Assembly (NCBI GenBank): GCA_036417435.1
Contig: CM070903.1
Coordinates: 84,747,501-84,811,500 of the forward strand
Reading direction: 5' to 3'
Origin: Inia geoffrensis
Lineage: Eukaryota > Chordata > Mammalia > Artiodactyla > Iniidae
DNA: 64,000 nucleotides
The notes beneath the pieces were generated by a model. The model worked only from the letters and a program-made list of their open reading frames with translations. It searched no databases and was not told where the DNA came from. The translations under genes were made by a program, and so were the position numbers. Position 1 is the first letter of the stretch, and each line of letters starts with the position of its first letter. Positions 34,001-46,451 of the stretch are shown here, piece after piece.

Positions 34001-35999
34001 TTCAGGGAAAGTAAGATGCCAGGAAATCATTAAAAATACGATTTAACACATATTGATGAAATTTTTCAGGTCTAGGCAAATTCAAAACAGGCCATTTGTC
34101 ATTGGCACTCTACACTCTAGCCACTTTCTCTCTCCTTTCACTTTCAAGTGACCTTGGGCTTTCCAAAACTACCTACTAAGGCATCTTACCCCAGCTGGTC
34201 CTCTCCTCTGGGCTGGATTCTTGGCTAGATTCTTGGACCTCAGCAAATTAAGAGATGGTTTCTAATTTTGAAGAGTCCATAATCTGGGAGAGGGAGGTAA
34301 AGAGTCAAGTAAACAGTAAAGTACTCTCACAGAGGTATATCAAGGAGGTAATGGGGGCACACAAGAGCCCATCTAACTCAGACTGGGCTTATTACCAAAC
34401 CAAACTTGGGTCCACTTGCCCGCACGCAGTAAAGCCACTCTACTGACACCTGGTTGCGGTGAAGGATAGTACAGCATTCATTGCAGGGCCAAGCAAGGAG
34501 TCCAGGGCAGCTAGTGCTTGAAAGACCAGAATTCCCCAAATGGTTTCAGGAAAAGGTTTTTAAAGATAGGGTGAGGTGTGTGATCAGCTCGTGGACGTTC
34601 TTCTGATTGGTTGGTGGTGATGATCAGAAGTCAACATCATCAACCCGGTTCCAACCGGTCTAGGGTCTACGTGTTGTGGGCAGCATAGTTAACCTCTTCC
34701 ACCTGGTGGGGGTTTCAGTATCTGTGAAACAGCTCAGAGGACGTGGCTCAGAATATTATCCATAGCCCTTGAGAAGGAACCAAAGGTCCTTGACTTTGTT
34801 TAACGGCTAAACTATTATTTTGTCTTGCTTGACTGTTTTCCTTTCTGCATTTTCTCACTTCTCTGATTAAATTTATTCTTTGACTAAAGTTTATCTATAG
34901 ACAAAAGGCAGGCCAAGGATATGAGGGAGGGGATCCTGTTCTGGGAAGGCCCCATAGGGCTCTGCTTGCTTACAGGGTGGGAAGAGGGTGATCACGGAAG
35001 CTCCGCTGAGGAAATGAATCCTAGCTCTTTCAGAGAATGTAGGGGAGATAGCTGGAGGCCAGGCATTCCAGGAGAAGGAAACCAAGGCACAGAGATGGGT
35101 AAGCCCAGGAAGCGTTCCTCCTCTCTCCCCCACCCCACCCAAGATTTGGGGAATTCCATATTGTATTGATTTTGACAAGAAACAAAGCTTCCCTCTCCCT
35201 AAGAAATTCAGATCTTTCTCTCTCCCTCTCTCTCCACTAGCCCTTAGCAGCCAGTCAGGTACATGAACTGGTGTCAGCTGAGTGTTTCCACCACAGATTT
35301 CAATCAAGGAGTCAGTGAGGTAAAGATAAATTTATTAGCATGGCGGCTGGGTAGGGATGTTCTATCCAGATTATTTTTGCTTAAAGATAATTGTGTGCGT
35401 CCTGCTTCATAGCTCTCTAGAGCTGCCCCAGTTTATGCCTATTCTCTAGGTAGGATACTTGGCTGCCTCATCAACTCTGTGAGCCTCTGCTCCCTTCCAA
35501 TAAATTTCCTATTCAGATAGTGTTGTTTCTGTCACATGCCAACAAGGAATTTTGATCTTAGGCAAACCACTTAGAAGGCTCTTCCATAGAGATAATGAAG
35601 GCCTGAACTAAGGCATTGGTAGGGAGGATGGAAAGTTACATGGATGGATAGATAGACAGATAGATTTAGATATAAAGAGGAAGAGTTCCTGGCACAAGTT
35701 ATGTACTCAATATTTGAATGCATGATTGAATAATAGGAAAAATTACTCTTAGGTTTCAGTCAATTTTGTTGCTATTAACCAGAAAGGAAAATACAAGATG
35801 AATCTTTCTGGAGAAAGCTGCTTTTGAGTTTCAGGTTCTAATAGTCCCATATTAAGGACTCATACAGAAATTTCTAGAAGACATTTGGATATAAGTATCT
35901 TGTCAGAACATTTAGATTTAGGATCCATCAAATATAGTCATAACTGGGACCATAGTGGTGGATAAAATTGCCCAGGATAATTATCTGCAGGGTAAGAAG
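34001..35999. other. Intergenic; possible LTR-like block at about 34440-34920
   Basis: The block with 'ctattattttgtcttgcttg', 'tgattaaatttattctttga' and 'tctatagacaaaaggcaggc' has the composition of an old LTR, but I could not identify a family or ends. A short GATA-type repeat is at 35640-35668. No gene. Confidence 0.3.
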
Positions 36000-37160
36000 A
36001 AAGCCTGATGATTGAGGATTTAGGACAGAGGCAGAGGAAGAGCCCATGAAAGAGAACGGAAAGGAAAAGGAAAAGTATGGCTATAAACAAGATAGGAAAA
36101 TGTCATCAGGAGCATCAAATTTGTTAAATAAGATAGGGACTTAGAATTTAACAACAAAGATGTAATTGGAGCTCTTGGCAAATGTGATTTCTGCAGTGGT
36201 GTGAGTTTGTGAGCCAGGTTGCGGTGTATGAAGAAGTGAGGCAAAGGAGAGACTTTTAAAAAACAGGGTAGAGCCAGAAAGGAACTTGGGGCTGCAGAAA
36301 GGATTTTAAAGATGGGAGAAGCTAGAGTATGTTTAAATGCTATGGGAGGCTTCCCTGGTGGCGCAGTGGTTGAGAGTCCGCCTGCCGATGCAGGGGACAC
36401 GGGTTCGTGCCCCGGTCCGGGAAGATCCCACATGCCGCGGAGCGGCTGGGCCCGTGAGCCATGGCCGCTGAGCCTGCGCGTCCGGAGCCTGTGCTCCGCA
36501 ACGGGAGAGGCCGCAGCAGTGAGAGGCCCGCATACCACAAAAAAAAAAAAAAAAAAAAAAAAAAATTGCTATGGGGAAGTGCTCATAGAGAGGTTGAAAA
36601 ATCAGAGAAGGATGTAGGGGGAAGTCCCTAAGATGCTGGTTGAGTGGGATTCAGAGTTCAGGTGGAGGAGGGACACCTAAATCCTGAAGAAGAGAGACGA
36701 TAGGAAAGAAGTATAGGAGGAAATATTCTACTTCATGTCCTTTAAGTCTCTGAGGGAGAAAGCAAGATCAAGTGCTGAGAAGAGAGTGGAGTACGCCAGA
36801 AGAGTGGCGAGTGAGTTGAAGCCTTGCCAAGAGTATCTTGCCCAATCGAAGTTGGAGATCACACAATTTTAGAGGTATAAATTAGCTGATTTTCTCTACC
36901 TGTGTTCAATAGCTTGGGAGTAGGAGCAGAGAAGGCCAACCACAGGGATGATATACACGGAGGCAGTAGGAGCATAAGTGGAACGGGAAATCAAAAGGGT
37001 GAGCAAATTTTGAGTGCTGGTGAGTGTTGGAATGACATTGTGATGATGGAATGCAGGCTGGAAAGGGATAATGGGTAACCCAGGGGCCTGCATGAAGAGG
37101 TGTTAGAAGACTGGAGATCTAGATAAGCTCACAAGGAAAATCACAGAATGAGATGGAAGG
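36000..37160 (-). repeat. L2 LINE ORF2 region, antisense, split by a SINE
   Basis: Purine-rich text such as 'gatttaggacagaggcagag', 'gctgcagaaaggattttaaa' and 'gaagccttgccaagagtatc' resembles antisense L2. It is interrupted by the SINE at 36347. Confidence 0.5.
36347..36566 (+). mobile_element. CHR-type SINE, short form, ~29-base A-tail
   Basis: Almost consensus, CpG-rich, long uninterrupted A-tail. 'tgctatggg' at 36338-36346 and 36567-36575 flanks it. Features of a young insertion. Confidence 0.97.
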
Positions 37161-37512
37161 AAAGGAAGGCTGTGGTAAAAGACAGAAAAGCTTTGGCGTT
37201 TAAGGTTTCATAGGAAAAATAATTCTGGGTGATGAAATGATCCGAGGAATGGCCTTCTGTGTTACTTGGAGTGAATGGGAGTGAAGGTCTGTTGACTAGA
37301 GGTCAAAACAATGTGAGGCTAGAGCAAAGGGATGGGTCCTATATGCTTAAGTGACCCAGGATAATGGCAGAAATCAAAATTAAAGAGGAAGACTATGAGT
37401 CAGAGGTCAAAATTTGCTAACAAACAATTTTATGAATGGTAGGTATATGGAAACCACAAGTTGAGAAGTGGAAAATGCAATAAACTAGGACATTAGTGTG
37501 ATGTTATTTCCA

Positions 37513-37646
37513 TGTCTCAGTAAGCAGCCCTTCCCTGATTGCTATGTATTTCCTCACTTGACAGAAAGCTCTGGAGGGCAGGGCCTGTCTTATTAATCCC
37601 ACAGCACCTTACCCAGTTCTTGGCAGCAATTGGAAAGAAGAGACCA
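37513..37646 (+). repeat. Inverted repeat, left arm
   Basis: 134 bases from 'tgtctcagtaagcagccc' to 'aaagaagagacca'. Its reverse complement, with about eight substitutions and two gaps, is at 37966-38105. The central part looks L2-derived (ggagggcagggcctgtctta). Confidence 0.93.
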
Positions 37647-37965
37647 TACAATCTCTTTACTCTAGAAAGTGCTGATTCCTTATTCCCATTTACACAGTTC
37701 TCAGTCCCTGGAATCCTATCAGTTCCTCTATCATACTATATGTAGAATTGATCTATTCATATGTCTGCTTCTCCCATCATTCTATAAACTTCGAGAAAAG
37801 GAACTGTCACATTCATTACTGTAATCCCAGAGGAAACATTCTGTCTGATCCACATTAAGGACGCCAGTGTTTGTCAAATAAATAAATGAATACATAAACG
37901 AATGAACCTCTCAGCTGTTAAGAACTACCATTCCTAATTAAGCACCACTGCCAAGTACTGGGCTT
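37647..37965 (+). repeat. Spacer of the inverted repeat; L2 3' end inside
   Basis: 319 bases between the arms. 'cgagaaaaggaactgtcaca' through 'ttgtcaaataaataaatgaa' (about 37785-37900) resembles an L2 3' end on the plus strand. Confidence 0.6.
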
Positions 37966-38105
37966 TGGTCTCTTCTTTCCCGTTGATGCCAAGCACTGGG
38001 TAAGATGCTGTGGAATTAATCTAATAAAACAGGCCCTGCCCTCCAGAAGCTTTCTGTCAAGTGAGGAAATACATAGCAATCAGGGAAGGGCTGCTTGCTG
38101 AGACA
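37966..38105 (-). repeat. Inverted repeat, right arm
   Basis: 140 bases, reverse complement of 37513-37646. It carries a 4-base and a 1-base insertion relative to the left arm. Confidence 0.93.
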
Positions 38106-39164
38106 TTACATGCTTTTATATTCTAATTTAATCCTCACAACAATAACAAGGCTAAGTAGGAAGAGGGGAAACTGCAGCCCCAGAAAGTTTGAGCATCTTA
38201 CCCAAAGACACACAAGCAGTAAATGTTAAAGCTGGCATTTGAATACAGCTCTGACTTCAAAACCTGTTTTCACATTATGTTGCCACCAAGCCTAGTCTAA
38301 GTGTAACAACTAGGACTTATCAGAAAACCAGGTTTAGTGGATCACTCCACAGTGCTAACTTTACCATTAAGGCAATGATTCCCAAGGGATTCTTTTTCCA
38401 CTTGCTATGTATGCTAGTCCCGTGAGAAGCAGATGCTGAGATCAAATGTGCAAGGATTTTAATAAAAACATGCAAAAAAATGCCCTGTGAGGGAAAACGT
38501 GGAGGGAGGGAGGGAGAGAGAGAGAAGGCTGGGAGAGCCATTAGACCCCAGAAGCAAGTGAAGGAGAGAGGGAAAGAAGGTTGGATAGAAGAATCTTACA
38601 TTGCCATGTAGTCTAATGAAGGTTGGACAAAGCAGAAGGGGAGTCCTGGAGCCCAAATCCACCATCAGAAGGAACATGTGTGCCTTAGTATCCCTGTTAC
38701 AAGTCACTAGCTGAAAGCAGCGGGTAGGAGGTGTGTGGGCTCAGCACAAATGCAAGATGGATTGCAAAGCCAGCAGCTGGGGCATCATTTGGTCAATTAT
38801 GCTCTCTGTGGTTGGAGGCTAGTCAGGCCCATTTCCATAGCTGTCACACCATGCTAGAAAGCTTCTTGGAGTGTTGCTTTCTGTTTTGTTTCACCTCCTC
38901 TGTTTACTCACCTGCAGACACTGAATTCCTATAAAGCCTTACTATCTTTGGTATCATCCATCACATCTCAGTAGGAGTGTGTTAAGAAAGTAAATATGAT
39001 CTTTTAAAAATCCTCTTTCCTCCTTTATCACACAACCGTGTTTTTCTCTAAATAAAAAGATATGAGTATTCAAAGCCTTGACTCTTTGGGCTGATTGGCA
39101 CTTTGGTTGTACTACATATGTATTGATTATTGTTTATCAAACTATGACTCAAAAATCCTGTTTT
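38106..39164. other. Intergenic; MIR at about 38106-38280, GA-rich tract at 38500-38530
   Basis: MIR text: 'taatcctcacaacaataaca', 'gccccagaaagtttgagcat', 'gctggcatttgaatacagct'. A (GGGA)n/(GA)n tract follows at 38500-38530. No gene. Confidence 0.6.
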
Positions 39165-39370
39165 GGGTCTTCCCTGGTGGCGCAGTGGTTGAGTCCGCCT
39201 GCCGATGCAGGGCACACGGGTTCGTGCCCCAGTCCGGGAAGATCCCACATGCCGTGGAGCGGCTGGGCCCGTGAGCCATGGCCACTGAGCCTGCGCATCT
39301 GGAACCTGTGCTCCGCAACGGGAGAGGCCACAACAGTGAGAAGCCCGCGTATCGCAAAAAAAAAAAAAAA
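39165..39370 (+). mobile_element. CHR-type SINE, short form
   Basis: 'aaaaatcctgtttt' at 39151-39164 and 'aaaaatcatgttttaa' at 39371 form a target-site duplication with one mismatch. Confidence 0.96.
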
Positions 39371-39384
39371 AAAAATCATGTTTT

Positions 39385-40627
39385 AAGGTATATAGGCGCT
39401 TGTATAAAAAACAGAATTGGTGGTTTTATTCACTAAAACATTAAGCACATCTGTGCTGAACATGCTATTCAAACATAAACATGAACATGTGACTTATGAG
39501 TCTTAATTTATAAAGGTGACTGGGTGATAACACGGAGCAGTCAGTGCCATTGAAAGAAAAGTTGAGTGTTACAGTTCTCCTAGAAACAAGAGGCACAGTG
39601 TGTCACACAGGGCCACAGGGGAAGCACCAGTGTCAGTCAGGAGGCAGAAAGAAATGAGGGGGAAGCATAGGACAGAGCCTTTACTGGGGTTTCCACGGGT
39701 AAGTCAAGGCATAGCAGGGTAACCAGTTTAGGGTTGGCTAGTTTGAATAACCCCAGCTGGTTTGGTGACACAAGGGGTGGTTCTTAGCAGTCTGGTACCT
39801 GGCCCTAGGGTGATTTTAGGGCACGGGAAATGTTGGTTTGGTGTGTGAGAGTTAAGGAGGCAGCTGGAGTTTTGGACAGGAGATTGGTTGGTTTATATAT
39901 GAAAGCTGGGCTCACCGACAAGCTGTTTACTGCCTCTAGGAGTCAGCCAGTCCTGGGAGGAGCAGTCTCTCCCCAGCCAGCAGGGTCCCCCAAAGATGTC
40001 AAAACATCATATAAAAAATATAAAAGACCCCAACATAATTAGGAGGAAATCATGCCTTTTGACTTTCTCAGTCTCCATTAACAGTTAATGAATAGCAGAG
40101 AGGCAGGTTTAGCCCATTTTTCCCCCTCATTCTGTTAAGAGCACAGGTTATTTTTTGAAAATTTAAATTATGAGAGGCTTCTATTCTCTACCCATTGCTC
40201 ATGGTTTTCCAAATATAAGCTAACAAATGCTTTTAATTCTTTCAACTCCTTCCGACTTTGCATACTGCATTTTTGTCCTGAAGACAAAATGCATAGAAAA
40301 GGAATCAACATTTGTATTCTCCTCTTCTGTGCCAGAACTCTGTTCACTCTTCAACATACATCCCAGTATCCAACAAGCCTGTAAAGTGAGTATTATGACT
40401 GCATTTCCTAGAATAGGCAAAGTATGGCTCAGAGAGGTTAAATGGCTTTATGGCAGAGCACAGGTTGGAATCAGATCCGATGAAGCCTATCCACTTTCCA
40501 GGTGTGGCTACAGAGGAATTAAGTGAAATGAAAACAGCTTTAACATTTATTATTTAGGACACACTCTAACTTGCCATTTTATTTTGATGGCACAATATAA
40601 AAACTAAGCATAACAAGCTAAAACATT
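39385..40627. other. Intergenic; MIR at about 40325-40500
   Basis: MIR core (aaagtatggctcagagaggt, 'cagagcacaggttggaatca'). The block at 39530-40030 is repeat-like but unnamed. No gene. Confidence 0.45.
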
Positions 40628-40636
40628 GCTTGCACT

Positions 40637-40640
<4 letters not shown>

Positions 40641-40667
<27 letters not shown>

Positions 40668-40846
40668 GGTGGTACGCGGGCCTCTCACTGCTGTGTAGCA
40701 CAGGCTCTGGATGCGCAGGCTCAGCGGCCATGGCTCATGGGCCCAGCCGCTCCGCAGCATGTGGGATCTTCCCGGACGGGGGCACGAACCCGTGTGCCCT
40801 GCATTAGCAGGCGGACTCTCAACCACTGCGCCATCAGGGAAGCCCC
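40641..40846 (-). mobile_element. CHR-type SINE, short form with a body deletion, long T-run
   Basis: A T-run of about 27 bases starts the copy. 'tgcttgcacttct' (40628-40640) and 'tgcttacacttct' (40847-40859) flank it. About 16 bases are missing from the 'ctctcctgttgcggagc' block. Confidence 0.95.
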
Positions 40847-40859
40847 TGCTTACACTTCT

Positions 40860-41389
40860 GTAACATATCTTTTGCTCAAGATTTTACTTTTGCTAATGTA
40901 AAATTAGACATTGTCTCTGCAGTAAACAATGTGCCCTCTTCAACACCTGCAATAAAATTTAAGTTCTTTACTCTTGATATTACTGTAAGGGTGTTTTTGA
41001 GAGCCAAATCAAAAGAACACTATAGTGCAAATGTTATGGATCACTTTCATAATTAAAAATTGAAATCATAATTAAAAATGCTGAATAGTAACACATGTGG
41101 TTCACACTAAAAAACTGATTATGTGCATATTTATATATAATTACACACAATTCTATAGGAGTATGCAGTGAAGTTGCCTTTTTACTTGTCCCTAAGCCAC
41201 CAATTCCTCATACACACCAATGTTTTTAGCTTTCTGTTTAGCCTTCTAGTTACTTTGTGAACGCACCAGTAAATACATATATTAATTTGTAATTTCCCCC
41301 ACTCCTTTTTCAAACAACCACTTGAATATATTTAAGGTAAGACAAAACAATGAGTTTTTGGTAAATAAAATTTAATACAACCATAGTCA
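40860..41389. other. AT-rich sequence beyond the inferred KLHL24 mRNA end
   Basis: No repeat or exon recognised. It could be the distal end of the KLHL24 3' UTR if a further polyadenylation site is used. Confidence 0.4.
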
Positions 41390-41412
41390 AGTAATAATGG
41401 TTAAAAGGCATT

Positions 41413-41418
41413 TTTTAT
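41413..41418 (-). promoter_or_regulatory. KLHL24: Candidate polyadenylation signal AATAAA
   Basis: Complement of 'tttatt'. It is the last hexamer before sequence resembles ordinary intergenic DNA. A second signal is at 41532-41537. Confidence 0.4.
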
Positions 41419-44400
41419 TAGATACAACTTTTTAAAAATTAAAGACAACTATGCACAAAGTATATTTAAACAAGACATATAAGTATTAGTGTGCTGCAAC
41501 TAAACTGAAAACAAAGAAATACAAAGCTTTTTTTATTATTTCTCCCCACTGTGAAGACTCTGGAGCATCTGAAAGCAAAAGACACTTGGCTGCCACAAGT
41601 CTGTACAAGCTGTAAAGCACATTATGCTTTTGTTCAACTCTATAATCGTGTTGTCTTAGCTCCAGAAACTCTCAAAAAGATTTAAATTAAGAAACCATGG
41701 GGAGGGGTGTTGGGGAAAGAAAGACTAAGAACTTTTTCAGGAAAGATAAATGAAAGAGCCTGTAGAAGAAAAAACAAAACAAAACAGTACATAAGAATGA
41801 AACAAAAATAAGCAGATTTACTTTTTTGACTTTAGATGCAGATATTGCAAATGATGTTTACAAGGGTTTAATCGATGTAAGATAGATGTTTTTCTTAATA
41901 TCTTAAAAAGCACCTTGGCATCAAACCAAAAAAGTCCCCAATATAATAAAACTCCAAACACCCAACAACCTTTCTTAACATTTTCTTTCAAGCAACCACA
42001 AGGCTGGTGCTCATTAAAAAATTCAAGAAGGGAAATTTACTCTATAGGAAACAAGTATGAAACTTATCTAAGGTAAGCTTTATTTAGATTGAAAGAAAAG
42101 TTGAAATAGCACTAGAGAACTTAAGGCATATAAACAAATTCAGATGCAGTTATTTTGAAAACATTAAAACAAATTCTTTTCTTTGGGACAATATATAAAA
42201 TAAGTTATAACTACTGGTATTCAAAACATTTTTTAATGATGATCTTTAGCACTACAAAAATTTAATATCTAAGGCAATCACACAAATGTAAAACATTCAT
42301 AAAAAACATTTTTAAAAAGTCTGAAGTATGTTGAAACTGTCTCTGGAATTATCAATTCACACTCCTGGCTCAAGCGGTTTCTGATGAGTAGCATTAGATG
42401 TGACAGTAAATATGGCTACCTAGTCAAACCTACTGCCTTAAAGGCCAACCAAATTGCCCCATTCTGGTTTCTTGGTATGGTGAATTTATTTAACTAAAAG
42501 GAATAATGGGGTGAGGTGATATAAACCTGGTTTTCAATATAATGCACAAGAAATTCTAAGAAAGGCCAAAATTATGTTGAGGTTAACTGGTGTCTTGAGT
42601 TTAGGAAAATAAAGGCAGTCCACAGGAAGCCTTTAAGAGACGTTATCACTTGGCACCACATAAAGAGCAATCTCTTCTCTTTGAAAATACAGTCTGGAGT
42701 AGAAGATATCTTTTCCACATATAAATCTCAAGAAACAAAAGGCACACACTGATGATTCAACCCTCTCTTTTCATGTATGGGTTCTCACAGCATTTCTTTT
42801 TAAAAAATCTATTGCCATATTCACACAACAGGAAAAAAAAAAACCACACCTGGTTTGTACACTGACAAAAGTAGTATAATTGAACCTTTGTATTTTCCTG
42901 AGTTTCATTTCAAAAGGGTATGACAGTAGAGATACATAAACAATTCATATTCACTAAGAGAAAATGCATCAGTCCACAAAACATTTTCATCTTTCTAAAT
43001 ATAAAAAAATGAATGTTTAACCACCGCCATGTGTGAAGTCCCTTTACCAAACTGAATTTACTCTAGAATCATGAACTGCAATTTACTTAGATATGGCACT
43101 TTAAGCGCTCCATTTAGGCAAAAATGACAAGTTAATACCCTCCCTGAGTATTTACATCATTTTTTTGTTAACACCTGGTTTAAATGGAGTAAATACCTAT
43201 ATTTCAGTCATCTAGGGGGAAAAAAAAGGTTACTGAAGATACAATAGGCTACCATTTCAAACCTGTGCAGTAAAGTCAGTGGGAAGATTAGAGTAGAAAA
43301 GGAAGAAGGCCTTTTTGTTGTAAAACTTAGACCACTTTATAGCTCACTCACATATAGGAACACATGAAAAATGATTAAAGTTCATGGAGAAAAAACTGTA
43401 CATTTCTGTTGACCCACAAAAAATACTTTTGAATTCCTTCCCCACTGAGGTATATCAATGGCTAGGTTTAGCAAACTTGTATCTCCTGTCAATTTGTTTT
43501 CTGATCTTGTAAAACTGTATGCATTATATAGATTCTGACTGTATATGAGTCATCATACTAATATTCATCATGTACTTTCATATGTAACAAAGTATTCTAG
43601 AAATGCCCAAATTAAAAAAATATACTTCTGGAATTGAATTTAATAAGGTCAACTAATTTTTACTTTATGTGCCTTTTTCTGATCAGAAACTGATAAAATT
43701 CTTGATGTCTGTATGTATGTGTGTAGATGAGCATACCATCTATCTACATATATACACACAGGTATTGAATATATACATACACACTAACCCAAAGGCTTAT
43801 ACAAGCATCACCCACCAAAAGAAAATCCGTCAACTATGTGATGACAGCATGAATATAATCTGATACCATTTTGGTCGATAAATCCCTTTTGATATACTAA
43901 TTATACCCTAAAGTTCTTTATTCCTTTATCAATGCTAACATCATTATTTATCAAAAATCAGTAAAGGAAGATAAATAATTAAAGAAAATTAAAGTATCAA
44001 TTGGGTAACTTTAAAAATTGTTACTTTAATTTCATAGGATTCAAACTAAGTTCTTGGTGGCCTACTTAATTTATGTAGTTTTAAATTATGTAGAGAAAAA
44101 AATTAAACAATATTGGCATGAGGTCCATGTTTAAACAAATTCTATTTTATAGGATTTCAAATTTACTACAAGACACCTGAACATTAAAAATAAATGTATA
44201 ACAAAATACAAGTAAATAGTTAATACTTTTATAATAGACAAAAGTACTAAAATACAGGTTATGCTGAGAAAGTCTTCTTTGTGTGAAGTGTCTATTTATG
44301 GATGGGCATGATCTTACAAATACACATGAAAATAACAAGTATCATTTCTATAATTCTCAGCATTTATAAAACACTTTTCTCATATACCACAAAGAATTTC

Positions 44401-45813
44401 TGAACTACATAGGTTCCATTATCTACAAAAGGTATGATGCAGAAGTAGAAGTTTACTCTAAAATTAAAACAAGTATCCCAATTGTATCTACTATTGTCTT
44501 TCAACTAAAATGGCCGAAAACTGGTTTCTGAATTGCTTTGATAATTATCACAAAAAGGTATACATCATTTCAAATTATGATCTGAAAAATAAAAATTCCT
44601 TAAAGATTTGTTAAGTTTTTTAGAGTTTTCCTCAGAATTCAGGTTCCAGCTAGGCATTAAAAGTTGATTCTGTATAGATTTATTTGAAATCTTTGCATCA
44701 TTCTAAAATGAGAAAGAAAGAGTGGTTTATCAATTTTAGGTTTTTGATTACTACCTTGGTTTTAACACAAATCTGGTGACACTATAATCACATATTTGCA
44801 TCATTTCTCCTATGGCAAGTATATAACTATGATGTGAGACAACAATAGTGCCTGGCGAAGTTGAAATACAGCAGGCTACCTGAACATCCCTAAAATGTTT
44901 TAAATTATATCTGTCCACCCAGGAATATCAATAATCACGTACGCTATAGTTCCTGCCATTCCATTTGCCTTAGAAAAAGTTTTACACTCTTCTCTGAAAA
45001 CCAGTAAGCTTTATAAACTGGAGTTGAAACATCTAGACAAAGGCAATTTGATGTAGAGAAGCTTGAGAATATTGATCACTATTTTACACAATGGGTACCA
45101 AATGAAAGATTTATCTTAGAAGACTGCAACTACTGCTGTTAGTTTCTTCAAATAGCTAATTTTAAAAGAAATATGGACCCACTGAGACAGGTGGTCCCTG
45201 CTTTATCCTTTAAGGGCAGCTTAACAGTAGAGACTCCCAGGATTTTTAGCTGTTCACAAGAAAGTAGGATAACCAAGAAGAGGTCCTCACCCAAAGCACC
45301 ATAGTAATGAGGTCAAACCCTACTGGGCTAAGGAGAAAATCTGTCCCTGTTTTTCACAAGATAATATTGCAAAGCGGATTTCAACTCTTCTGCCATGTTC
45401 AAGAAAAGGCGCATCCCTTAGAGGATTTAGAGATGATATATAAATACTTTTGAGAGCCACAGTGGGTCATTTTCCCTTCAATGGTCTTAGATGATTTTTT
45501 CTTAGGAACTAACATGTAATTTTAATCTCCATTTTAGGGGCATTTGCTTTTGTATCTCCTCCCCTCAAAATACCTTTAATATAAGAAAATAATTCTAAGA
45601 ATGAAGTCATAATAATTCAGTATTTTATGATACTCAGATTGTCGTCATTACATTTTTATCAATTACAGAAAAAAAACCCACAATAAAATTAATCAATTTG
45701 GATGTATTTTTTAGTGACGAAGATTTTTAAAACTGGTTTTTCCACCTTAGAATGATTCTAAGTATTCTAAGCATTATATGAGTCAAACTAAATGAAAACT
45801 TGCCATGCAATTT

Positions 45814-45826
45814 TATATATATATAT

Positions 45827-45864
<38 letters not shown>
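45814..45864. repeat. (TA)n and (CA)17 microsatellite
   Basis: TA repeat at 45814-45827 followed by 17 CA/AC units at 45831-45864. It lies in the KLHL24 3' UTR and reads TG on the mRNA. Confidence 0.95.
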
Positions 45865-45868
<4 letters not shown>

Positions 45869-46250
45869 GTGACAAAATAAGGAATATACAGTCTTGCAGA
45901 TAAACATACATAAATAAAGAAACCATCACAAATTCCTAAAAGGTATGCAGGCAGACATTATTTCCTACTCCACATAGGTTTCTTACAAATACTCACAAAG
46001 GTACATACACTCTCAAAGCCCAAGCAAAGACCACTATTACCTTCAACAACAACAAAATTTTTTTTCCCAATTACAGAAAAGGCTTTATTACAGTTTGAAA
46101 GATTGATATTTGGGGGAGAAAGGCACGACAATTATTATTTTTACTTTTCTGTGCATATTGCAAAAAGGAGATACGTCAAGTTCCCACTTTGGAGTTTTTA
46201 AAACCTCTCATCTTGGATTGCTGTGGCTTCTTGGGTGAGGTATCCTGGTT

Positions 46251-46451
46251 TTAGAGCTTAAAGCATTTTTCATTGTATCTATGAATAGTCACACATCCAT
46301 GATAGGACACTGGCCTGGGCATTGCAGCTACCCCTGTGATGATACTTGTTGCAGGATCATAACAGAGAATAGTGTCTGTGGCTTCTCCATTTTCCCGTCT
46401 TCCACCCAGGATATATATTTTACCATTACATACAGACATACCACAGTTTTC
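46251..46451 (-). CDS. KLHL24: KLHL24 last coding exon (kelch repeat 6, C-terminus)
   Basis: Minus-strand exon with acceptor ...ttgaacag before 46451, opening with ENCGMSVCNGKIYILGG and ending PVSYHGCVTIHRYNEKCFKL before TAA at 46251-46253. That is 66 codons plus stop. It carries the sixth kelch blade, with the GG doublet of KIYILGGRRE and the Y of CYDPAT. KLHL24 is the substrate adaptor of a cullin-3 ubiquitin ligase in the cytoplasm and acts on targets such as keratin 14. Phase 0 after the preceding exon. No frameshift or stop is present, so the C-terminus looks functional. Confidence 0.97.
   Translation of the reverse strand, partial: ENCGMSVCNGKIYILGGRRENGEATDTILCYDPATSIITGVAAMPRPVSYHGCVTIHRYNEKCFKL

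Larger units (their letters stand above)
41390..46250 (-). other. KLHL24: KLHL24 3' UTR (long)
   Basis: The sequence directly after the KLHL24 stop codon is AT-rich, lacks long frames, and holds no recognisable SINE, L1, L2 or MIR over nearly 5 kb. Everywhere else in the window a repeat appears every 1-2 kb. That absence and the position fit a long 3' UTR under constraint. Two AATAAA signals on the minus strand lie at 41532-41537 and 41413-41418, so the main mRNA end is probably near 41.39 kb. A (TG)n tract on the sense strand at 45831-45864 lies within it. The end point is inferred. Confidence 0.65.

Noticed and set aside
36020..36538. 172-codon minus-strand frame
   Set aside because: Made of antisense SINE fused to L2; no independent protein family.
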